Below, piece by piece: positions 46,036 to 53,604 of a DNA stretch of 64,000 nucleotides; positions within the stretch are counted from its first letter, which is position 1, and each line of letters begins with the position of its first letter. A program made the position numbers and the translations under genes. This DNA comes from Methylobacterium sp. J-088 (GTDB taxonomy: Bacteria > Pseudomonadota > Alphaproteobacteria > Rhizobiales > Beijerinckiaceae): the NCBI RefSeq assembly GCF_022829295.1, contig NZ_JAKSYH010000175.1, positions 1 through 64,000 of the forward strand. The letters run 5' to 3'. The notes under the pieces were generated by a model. That model saw only the letters and a program-made list of their open reading frames with translations, did no database searches and was not told the origin of the DNA.

Positions 46036-47370
46036 ATGACGGGCATGGCTCCCGGTCGACATCCGGATCGCGCGTGGTTTCCGGCAGGGGGTGGCCTCGC
46101 CCGCGGGCTCGCCGTTCTGGCGGCGGCCCTGGTGGCTGGCCTTCTCCTGCCCGGCGCCGCTTGGGCGCAGATCAAAGTCCGCAAGGCCGATTGCCTCGTC
46201 GAGGCCGGCGGCAGGACTCTGATCAACGGCGCCTGCGAGTTCCTGACCGATGCCTCCGCCTACGGGGTGGGCGGGTTCCGCCTCGCCACCTACGAGAACG
46301 GCTACATCCGCTACGGGGCGATCGTCACCATCTCGTCCCCCGGCCGTGGCACCGCGACCTGGAGCCGGGAGGCCGGCGGCAAGCCCGAGGACGGCCCCAC
46401 CGACGTGGTCACGTCGAATGGGGCCTGCTGGACCGGCTCCCGCAGCCGGGTCTGCGCCTGGAAGCTCGGCGAGGGGCGCCCTGGCTTCGACGGGCCCGGG
46501 GCAGCGGCCGGATTGACCGGGCCGCGCTTGGCCGACTGCCTCCTTGAGGTCGGGGGCGAGAGCCGGCTCGACGGGGCCTGCCAGTTCCGGCCCGAGTCTG
46601 GGCAGGATGGTACGCGCGGCTTCGAGATCCGGTCCTATATCGGTGGCAAGCTCGACATCCTGGCGCAGCTGGTCCGCGAGCCCCAGAACCCGCTGCGGGC
46701 CACCGGCTACTGGAACGCGCGCTCCGGCGCCCTGCGCGCCGGCGAATCCCTCGGCGCGATGGCGCCGGACGGTCCCTGCTGGCAGAACGTCGACGCCCGG
46801 CTGTGCGTCTGGCAGCCGGGCCAGAACCGCGGCGCCTGGGCCCGGCGCGACGGCGGCGCTCAGCCGGCGCAGGATCGTGGCACCCAGCCGAGGGAGCCGG
46901 ATCCGGCCGTCTCCACACCGCCTCCGCCGCCCCGCGACACGGCTGAATCGCGAGATCCGCCGCCCGGCACGTTCCTGAAGCTGTCCTTCAAGGGTCGCTG
47001 CGAATCCCTGATGATCGACGGCGAGGACGCGACCGCCGTCTGCGCCCCGGCCGCGGAGAACACCTCCGAGGCCGGGAGCCCGAAGGCCGGGTTCATCTTC
47101 GGCACCACCGACGACCGGGCCATGGCGTTCCTGGCTTCGGCGAAGGGTTGGGTCGAAGGCGGCGCCCTGCACCAGCCCATCGACGGGCTCCTGCTCGCCG
47201 AGGGCAAGCAGTCCCACACGATCAAGGTCAAGGGCACCTGCGAGATGCCCGACCCGATGGGCGGCCCCGTGGTCATCACCTGCAGCGCCCAGTCGGCGAA
47301 CAGCACCTATGCCGTCCGCTTCCGCACGGATGGCAACCGGCCGGTCCTGGAGCAGAAGCCGCCGAAGTGA
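46036..47370 (+). CDS. secreted protein with two tandem cysteine-containing repeats
   Basis: A 444-residue protein with a signal peptide ending near residue 45 (A-W-A-Q). Two related ~95-residue domains follow (about 50-150 and 165-262), each with A-D-C-L-x-E, D/N-G-A-C-x-F, G-F-R/E-I, a C-W turn and a R-V/L-C-V/A-W ending; four cysteines per unit suggest disulfides. A Pro-rich linker leads to a third domain (about 310-440) with its own cysteine pair. Family not recognised. The start at 46036 is four bases after the previous stop. It would act in the periplasm or outside. Confidence 0.7.
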   Translation: MTGMAPGRHPDRAWFPAGGGLARGLAVLAAALVAGLLLPGAAWAQIKVRKADCLVEAGGRTLINGACEFLTDASAYGVGGFRLATYENGYIRYGAIVTISSPGRGTATWSREAGGKPEDGPTDVVTSNGACWTGSRSRVCAWKLGEGRPGFDGPGAAAGLTGPRLADCLLEVGGESRLDGACQFRPESGQDGTRGFEIRSYIGGKLDILAQLVREPQNPLRATGYWNARSGALRAGESLGAMAPDGPCWQNVDARLCVWQPGQNRGAWARRDGGAQPAQDRGTQPREPDPAVSTPPPPPRDTAESRDPPPGTFLKLSFKGRCESLMIDGEDATAVCAPAAENTSEAGSPKAGFIFGTTDDRAMAFLASAKGWVEGGALHQPIDGLLLAEGKQSHTIKVKGTCEMPDPMGGPVVITCSAQSANSTYAVRFRTDGNRPVLEQKPPK

Positions 47371-47413
47371 GCGCTCCGCTGCCGATCCCCTGTCGAAGCC
47401 GAGGAGATCATCG

Positions 47414-48166
47414 ATGGCACCCGATATGGTGAGACCTTCCCCCGCCGACCGGTCCGCCCTCTGGGCGTGGGCCGGGCTCCTGGGGCTCCTCGTGCTCTGT
47501 CTCGCCGGGCCGGCGCTTGCGAAAACCATCGACCGGACCGCCCGCCCCGGGCAGCGGATCCAGCTCGATGGCTATTCCATGCAGCACGATCGGGCAGGCT
47601 GCCCATCGGAGCCGCCGAACGCGGTCGAACTCGTCACGCCCCCGCGCGGCGGCCGTGTCGATCAGCGGCAAGAGCTGATGGTGCTCAACTTCAACACGGA
47701 CGGCACCCGCGTGACGGGCCCGTGCTCCGCCGTCGAGCAGGACGCGACGGCGCTGTATTACACGGCCCGAGCCGACTTCTCCGGCCGCGACACGGTGTCG
47801 GTCGCGGTGACCTTCTCGAACGGCGAGGAGGTCACCTACACCTACCGGATCACGGTGCCGGCGGCCGAACGCCGGCAGGCCCCGGCGGTGTCGCAGCGGC
47901 CAAGCCCCCGCGAGGACGCCGCTCCGGCGGTTCGAGTTGCCCCGGCCAGCCGCGAGGCGAGCACCGTCGACTTCCTCCGCGACACGGTCCGCGGCGCCGC
48001 TCCCGCCAGTCCGGCGAGGCCTGCGGCGGCGCCTCCGAAGGCGGAGGCCGACGCTTCGGCATCCGCCTCGGACGCGCCTGCACCGCGGGTTCCGGCCGAG
48101 TCCTCGGCCCCGCGGAACGTGTCCCCGGCTCCACGCCCCCACTCGCCGGCCACGCCCCAACTTTGA
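47414..48166 (+). CDS. secreted protein with Ig/cadherin-like domain, paralog A
   Basis: A 250-residue protein from the ATG at 47414 with GAGGAG upstream. The signal peptide (about 1-36) ends in A-L-A-K. The mature part starts T-A-R-P-G-Q-R-I-Q-L-D-G and has a beta-sandwich-like domain with Y-Y-T-A-R-A-D-F-S-G-R-D-T-V-S-V, the usual signature of repeated Ig/cadherin-like domains. Two cysteines probably pair. The last ~100 residues are Pro/Ala/Ser-rich and may be unfolded. The next gene is a broken paralog. Confidence 0.72.
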   Translation: MAPDMVRPSPADRSALWAWAGLLGLLVLCLAGPALAKTIDRTARPGQRIQLDGYSMQHDRAGCPSEPPNAVELVTPPRGGRVDQRQELMVLNFNTDGTRVTGPCSAVEQDATALYYTARADFSGRDTVSVAVTFSNGEEVTYTYRITVPAAERRQAPAVSQRPSPREDAAPAVRVAPASREASTVDFLRDTVRGAAPASPARPAAAPPKAEADASASASDAPAPRVPAESSAPRNVSPAPRPHSPATPQL

Positions 48167-48243
48167 CACCGCGCAGGCCGCCCGGTCCCCCACCGACCGG
48201 TGCCCGCATCACGATGCCGAGGAGAAGTCTGGTGGATCACCGC

Positions 48244-48975
48244 ATGCCGAACGCCGCCCGATCCCTTGCGCCGGCCCGCCTGCCCGCGTGCATCGGCCTG
48301 ATCGCGCTTTGCTTCGCGCTACCGGCCCAGGCGGAGGTGGTGAACAAGACCGCGCGGCCCGGGCAGCGGATCTTCCTCAACGGCTTCACGTATTATTTCG
48401 CGACGGAGGGCTGCCGGTCGCAGGCGGCGTCGATCGAACTCGTCTAGCCTCCGCGCGGCGGCCGGGTCGAGCAGCGGCGGGAGTTCAGGATCCTCTCCGG
48501 CAAGACCGATGCGACCGGGGCCCCGATCTCCGCCCTGAATGGCTGCGAGGGCGCCAAGAAAAATGCGATGTCGCTCTACTACACGGCGCGGCCCGATTTT
48601 TCCGGCCTCGACACCCTGTCGGTCACCGTCACATACGGCGACGGCTCGACGCTCCCCTTCACGTTCCGGATCCGGGTGCCGGAGGGCGAACGCCCTCAGG
48701 CCCCTGTGGCGACGCGGGCGCCGGTCCGCCGCGACGGCCCGGCCGCAGGTCCGCGGGACGAGGCCCGGAGCGCGCCGGCGGCCCGGGAAGCCAGCACCGG
48801 CGATTTCCTGCGCGACACCGTCCGCCAGGCGGTGCCCGCGGCCCCGCCGCCGCGGGCCACGGGGACGCCCGATGCCGCAGCGTCCGCGGGTGGAACGGAG
48901 TCCACGGCTCAGCCCATCCCGCGCACGGTCACCCCGGCACCGCAGCCGCGGCCTTCGGCCCAGCCGCTGCTCTGA
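48244..48975 (+). pseudogene. paralog B of the secreted Ig/cadherin-like protein, interrupted by TAG
   Basis: Same layout as the preceding gene: signal peptide ending A-Q-A-E, T-A-R-P-G-Q-R-I-F-L-N-G, then Y-Y-T-A-R-P-D-F-S-G-L-D-T-L-S-V and a Pro/Ala-rich tail. An in-frame TAG at 48445-48447 stands where paralog A encodes Thr (E-L-V-T-P-P-R-G-G). The frame continues intact after it to 48975, with no frameshift, so the nonsense change is recent, is read through, or is a sequencing error. GGTGGA precedes the ATG at 48244; an ATG at 48214 is also possible. Confidence 0.8.
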
Positions 48976-49060
48976 TGCCGGCCGCCTGCTCGCGTGAGCC
49001 GTTCCCCGCCGCCCGGTCCGGGCCGGCGAGCGCGCGCCTGCCCGATCTCGGGAGCCGCCC

Positions 49061-49288
49061 ATGAGGATCTTTCTCTGGACGCTCGCCGTGATCGGACTCG
49101 TCGTCGGAACTGTGGGGGCGGGCGGCACGCTTTATTTCGGTTCTCAGATGCTGATCACCGCGGATCGCGTCCACTTTCCGAAGAGCATCCTGGTCATCCT
49201 GATTGCTCTACGCGTGATCGTCTGCCTCGCCATCTTGGGCGGCTCGGTCTGGCTGACGCACTGGCTCGTGGCCTCGGTGGAACGCTGA
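49061..49288 (+). CDS. small two-helix membrane protein
   Basis: A 75-residue protein with helices at about 4-26 and 44-68 joined by a short loop with basic and acidic residues. GGGAG sits seven bases before the ATG at 49061, which makes translation likely. No family is recognised. It is the last gene of the AAA+/Sel1 cluster; a 274-base gap follows before the SWIM operon. Confidence 0.65.
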   Translation: MRIFLWTLAVIGLVVGTVGAGGTLYFGSQMLITADRVHFPKSILVILIALRVIVCLAILGGSVWLTHWLVASVER

Positions 49289-49562
49289 TGTTTCCGGTTG
49301 GCCGGGTGCGCAGGCGTTGGTGCGCCATCGCGGGCCGGCGGACGATGAAGAGACAGACAATCGAAGCCGTGGATTGAGCGTTTGAAGATGAGTGTCGGTC
49401 GATGCAGGCATATGTGGATGCAAAAATACGATCGCCGGACCTTGTCGTGATGATCTTCGAGGCCGTGCGCCGGTCCAGAGTTGCCGGCGGCGCTTTCGCC
49501 TGCGGCGATCCTCTTCTATCCTGGCGCTGCCGGCACCGAATCGGTACTATCGCGTCGATCGC

Positions 49563-50918
49563 ATGACCCTGTCCGCGGACCAGATCCTCGATCTCGCGCC
49601 GGATCCGGCCAGCCGCAAGGCCGGCCAGGATCAGGCGAAGCCGGCCAAGTGGCAGGGGCTCGGGCGCGCCGGAAGCGTCATCTGGGGTGAGATCAAGGGC
49701 AGCGGCGCGGCCCCGTACCGGACGGTGGCGGACCCGTCCGGGCCGGCGGCGAAATGCACCTGCCCGAGCCGGAAGTTCCCCTGCAAGCATGCGATCGGCC
49801 TGATGCTGGTCGCGGCCGCCGGGGCGCCGCCCGAGGCCGAGCCGCCCGATTGGGTTGGCGCCTGGATCCGCGGGCGGGAGAGCCGCGCCGCCGCCGCGGG
49901 CCGCGCCGAGGAGACGGCCAAACCCGTCGACGCCCGCGCCCAGGATCGGCGCCGGCAGGCCCGGGACGCGAAGGTCGCCGGAGCCCTGGACGAACTCGAC
50001 CTGTGGCTGCGTGACCTGATGCGGCGCGGTCTCGCGGTGGCCCGAGCCGAGCCCTATGCCTTCTGGGACCGCATGGCCGGGCGCCTCGTCGACGGGCAGG
50101 CTTCCGGCCTCGCCCGGCGGGTCCGGGCGCTGCCGGGCCTCGCCGCCGCGGGCTTACGTCCCGGCGCCGCCGCCCCGGAGGCGGCCTTGGCGTTCGGCGT
50201 CGGCCGGCTCGCACTGCTGGTCCGGGCTGCCCGGCGCCTCGACGCCCTGGCGCCGGAACAGGCCGCCGGCGTGCGCGCTGCGATCGGCTTTCCCGTAGGC
50301 GCCGAGGAACTGGCGGCCCGGCCTGGCGTGTCCGACGATTGGGCCGTCCTGGCCCATACCGTCACCGAGGAGGACAGGCTGACGGTCCGCACCGTCTGGC
50401 TCGTGGGGCGCAGGACTGGCCTGCCCGCCCAGGTGATCGATTTCGCCGCCGCAGCGGCGGCCCTGCCGCTCATGCCGTCTCCGGGACGGGATTGCGCCGG
50501 GAGCCTCGCGTTCCATCCGGGGGAACCGCCGCTGCGGGCGGTCTTCCGCGATGGCGCGGTCGTGGCCGGTGCCGCCGCCCTGCCGGCGGGCGGCACGGTC
50601 GCGCAGGCCCGCGACGCCTTCGCGGCCGTACTGGCCCGGGCCCCCTGGACCGAGCGGTGGCCGGTCTGCGTGGCCGGCGTCCGGCTCGGGCATCTCGCGG
50701 GCGGAGGCGGTCTGGCGGCGGGGGATGCCACCGGCTGCCTGCCCCTGCGGGCCGACCCGCACCTTCCGGCCGTGCTGGCGGTGTCGGCTGGCCAGCCGGT
50801 CGGTCTGTTCGGCCTCTACGACGGCTTCGGCCTCCAGGTCCTAGCCGTGACGGCGGCCGGGCGGCGCTTCGCGGTCCCGGCGCAGGATCCGCGCCCGATC
50901 CTGCTGCTGGCGGCCTGA
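49563..50918 (+). CDS. SWIM zinc-finger protein
   Basis: A 451-residue protein from the ATG at 49563. The SWIM motif C-x-C-x6-C-x-H is seen at C65, C67, C74 and H76 (K-C-T-C-P-S-R-K-F-P-C-K-H). Such fingers bind DNA or proteins. A Glu/Arg/Ala-rich helix follows, then a long mixed region. It heads a five-gene set (SWIM, DUF5691, MoxR ATPase, DUF5682, VWA) that I recognise as a recurring gene neighbourhood in bacteria without a proven function. Its stop overlaps the next start (TGATG). Confidence 0.85.
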   Translation: MTLSADQILDLAPDPASRKAGQDQAKPAKWQGLGRAGSVIWGEIKGSGAAPYRTVADPSGPAAKCTCPSRKFPCKHAIGLMLVAAAGAPPEAEPPDWVGAWIRGRESRAAAAGRAEETAKPVDARAQDRRRQARDAKVAGALDELDLWLRDLMRRGLAVARAEPYAFWDRMAGRLVDGQASGLARRVRALPGLAAAGLRPGAAAPEAALAFGVGRLALLVRAARRLDALAPEQAAGVRAAIGFPVGAEELAARPGVSDDWAVLAHTVTEEDRLTVRTVWLVGRRTGLPAQVIDFAAAAAALPLMPSPGRDCAGSLAFHPGEPPLRAVFRDGAVVAGAAALPAGGTVAQARDAFAAVLARAPWTERWPVCVAGVRLGHLAGGGGLAAGDATGCLPLRADPHLPAVLAVSAGQPVGLFGLYDGFGLQVLAVTAAGRRFAVPAQDPRPILLLAA

Positions 50919-52498
50919 TGGACGCCGTCACACCCGGACCGGTTGCGGATGCCTGGGAGCCGACCCTGGCGGCCGCCCTGCTCGGCGCCGACCGCGCCGG
51001 GCCGGCCCGGACCGGTGACGATCTCGTCGCGCTCGATCCGGTCTTGGATGCCGGTGGTGCGTTGCTGGCGCGGCTCGCCGCCCACGGAATCCACCACCTC
51101 GCCGGGGCGGGCTTCGCGCCCGAGGCGCTGGTGCCGGTGCCTGAGCGGGCGCCGGCGGGGCCCGAATGCCCGCCCGCGGCGGCCTCGCGCCTTGCCCTGC
51201 TCCTGTCCGCGGAGAATCGCGAGCGGCTGGCGGAATGGTGCGATCTCGCGGGCGAGGCGGGGCTGCGGGCTCCGGCTTGGCTGCTGCCGGCGCTGGCGGC
51301 CCGCCGCAGCGATTTGCCGGAGGCGGTCGCGCGGGTCGCCGGGGCCGAACTCGCCTGGCTCGACCGGGCCGCGACGGGCGGGGCCGAGCCGGAGGCCGCC
51401 GAGGGGGAACCCGACTGGACCGAGGGCGCCCCGGCCGAGCGCGAGACCGCCTTCCGTGCCTTCCGCGCCCGCGACGCGGCGGCGGCCCGCGCGGCCCTCG
51501 AAGCCGGGTTCCGCACCGAGAAGGCCGAACTGCGCGCGCGCTTCGTGGCGGCCCTGGCGGTCGGCCTGTCGGAGGCGGACGGCCCGTTCCTCGAAACCTG
51601 CCTGGACGACCGCGCCGCCGGGGTCCGCACGGAGGCGCAACTTCTCCTTCCCCGCCTGGCGGCCTCGGCCTTCGCGGCCCGCATGGCGGCCCGGGCGCGG
51701 GCGGCGCTGCGGATCGAGGCTCAGCGCAAGCTGTTCCGCACCACCTACACCCTGGTGGTCACCCTGCCGGAGGAGGATCCGGCCCTGGCCCGGGACGGGA
51801 TCGCGCCAAGCGCCCACGCCCCGCAGGGGAGCGGGGTCCGGGCCGGATTGCTGCGGGATGTCCTGGCGGCGGCGCCGCTCGAGGCCTTCGCCGAGCACCC
51901 GCCGCGGCGCTGGATCGAGCTGGCCCTGCGCGGCGACTGGTCGGGCGAGATCCGCGCCGGACTCCTCGCCGCCGCGCGCCGCGCGGGCGATCCCGCCTGG
52001 AGCGAGGCCCTGACGACGGTGCTGGGCGAGGCCTGCCTCGGCCGCCTCGCGGGGGTCGAACCCTCCGAACCGCTCGTGACCGCCTGGGCGGCAGCGGCGG
52101 CCCTGCTGCCGGCGAGCGATTGGGAAAAGCTGGTGGCGATCCTCATCCGCGCCGACTCGGTGGCCTTCGTGATCGCGCATCTCGGACAGGAGCCGTCGCG
52201 GTTCTCCGAATCCTTCACGCGCGCCTTGCTCGGCTGGTTGTCTGGCCTGATCGACCGCGGCGCGGTGCCGGATCCGCCCTGGAAGCTTGCCCACCTGATC
52301 GACGGCCTCGCCGAGCGGGCTTGGCCGAGCCAGGAGGCAGCCGCCGCGGCCGGTGCGCTGCGCGATCGGTTCCCGCAGGACGGCAACCGGTCTCTGGCCA
52401 GTGCGCTCGCCCGGCTCGCCGAGACTCTGGACCTGCGTGCCGCCATGCGGCGCGACTTCGCACCCGATCCGCCCGTTTCGGAGACCGCCCTACGATGA
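50918..52498 (+). CDS. DUF5691 family protein
   Basis: A 526-residue, Ala/Leu-rich, helical protein. The N-terminus A-A-L-L-G-A-D-R and the mid motif F-R-T-T-Y-T-L-V-V-T-L-P are consistent with the DUF5691 proteins encoded beside SWIM, MoxR and VWA genes. HEAT-like helices (E-A-Q-L-L-L-P-R-L, R-F-V-A-A-L-A-V-G) suggest a scaffold. Coupled by overlaps to both neighbours. No catalytic motif is visible. Confidence 0.75.
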   Translation: MDAVTPGPVADAWEPTLAAALLGADRAGPARTGDDLVALDPVLDAGGALLARLAAHGIHHLAGAGFAPEALVPVPERAPAGPECPPAAASRLALLLSAENRERLAEWCDLAGEAGLRAPAWLLPALAARRSDLPEAVARVAGAELAWLDRAATGGAEPEAAEGEPDWTEGAPAERETAFRAFRARDAAAARAALEAGFRTEKAELRARFVAALAVGLSEADGPFLETCLDDRAAGVRTEAQLLLPRLAASAFAARMAARARAALRIEAQRKLFRTTYTLVVTLPEEDPALARDGIAPSAHAPQGSGVRAGLLRDVLAAAPLEAFAEHPPRRWIELALRGDWSGEIRAGLLAAARRAGDPAWSEALTTVLGEACLGRLAGVEPSEPLVTAWAAAAALLPASDWEKLVAILIRADSVAFVIAHLGQEPSRFSESFTRALLGWLSGLIDRGAVPDPPWKLAHLIDGLAERAWPSQEAAAAAGALRDRFPQDGNRSLASALARLAETLDLRAAMRRDFAPDPPVSETALR

Positions 52499-53595
52499 GC
52501 CCGACCGACACGCCCGCCCCGACCCGGCTGCGCTTGGCCGCCGAGGAGGCCTTCGCGGAGGAGATCGAGGCCCTGCGCGCCGCCGACGACCGGCCCCGCC
52601 CGCCGAACTGGCAGATGTCGCCCCAGGCGGTCGTCACCTACCTGATGGGCGGGCAAACGCCCTCCGGGGCCGCGATCAGCCCCAAATATATCGGCGACCG
52701 GCGGCTCATGGAGATCGCCGTGGCGACGCTCGCCACCGACCGGGCGCTTCTTCTGCTCGGTGTCCCGGGCACCGCCAAGAGCTGGGTCAGCGAGCATCTC
52801 GCGGCGGCGATCTGCGGCACCTCGCGGCTCACCGTGCAGGGCACGGCCGGCACCAGCGAGGAGGCGATCCGCTACGGCTGGAACTACGCCCTGCTGCTCG
52901 CCAAGGGGCCGAGCCGCGAGGCCGTGGTCGCTTCGCCGGTGATGCGGGCGATGGAGCGCGGCGTGATCGCCCGGATCGAGGAGCTGACGCACATCCCCTC
53001 GGAGACCCAGGACAGCTTCATCACCATCCTGTCCGAGAAGACCCTGCCGATCCCCGAACTCAACGACGAGGTGCCGGCTCGGAAGGGCTTCAACCTCATC
53101 GCCACCGCCAACAACCGCGACCGGGGCGTGAACGAGCTGTCGAGTGCGCTCAAGCGCCGGTTCAACACCGTGGTGCTGCCGCCGCCCGCCACGATCGAGG
53201 CCGAGATCGCCATCGTGGAATCGCGGGTCGCCGCCCTCGGGCGCGCCTTCGAGATCCCGGCCGAGCCCCCGGGGGCCGCCGAGATCCGCCGGGTGGTAAC
53301 GATCTTCCGGGAATTGCGCGAGGGCGTGACCGCCGACGGGAAGGCCAAGGTCAAGCAGCCCTCCGGCACGCTCTCCACCGCCGAGGCGATCAGCGTGGTC
53401 GGCAACGGGCTCGCGCTCGCCGCGCATTTCGGCGACGGCCGGCTCACGGCACGGGATCTCGTCTCGGGGATCGGCGGCGCCGTGGTGAAGGATCCCGTGC
53501 AGGACGCCATCGTGTGGCGGGAATACCTGGAGACCGTGGTCAAGGAGCGGCCGGACTGGAAGGATTTCTACCGCGCCGCCCGCGAGATCGGCTGA
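52495..53595 (+). CDS. MoxR-type AAA+ ATPase
   Basis: A 366-residue AAA+ protein starting at an ATGA overlap. Walker A G-V-P-G-T-A-K-S is at about 89-96, R-I-E-E-L-T is at the Walker B place (R-I-x-E rather than the usual D-E), sensor 1 A-T-A-N-N-R-D-R, and S-A-L-K-R-R-F holds the arginine finger. MoxR ATPases work as chaperones with VWA proteins to load metals or activate partners. The VWA partner is encoded two genes downstream. Confidence 0.9.
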   Translation: MSPTDTPAPTRLRLAAEEAFAEEIEALRAADDRPRPPNWQMSPQAVVTYLMGGQTPSGAAISPKYIGDRRLMEIAVATLATDRALLLLGVPGTAKSWVSEHLAAAICGTSRLTVQGTAGTSEEAIRYGWNYALLLAKGPSREAVVASPVMRAMERGVIARIEELTHIPSETQDSFITILSEKTLPIPELNDEVPARKGFNLIATANNRDRGVNELSSALKRRFNTVVLPPPATIEAEIAIVESRVAALGRAFEIPAEPPGAAEIRRVVTIFRELREGVTADGKAKVKQPSGTLSTAEAISVVGNGLALAAHFGDGRLTARDLVSGIGGAVVKDPVQDAIVWREYLETVVKERPDWKDFYRAAREIG

Positions 53596-53604
53596 AAGCC
53601 CGCG

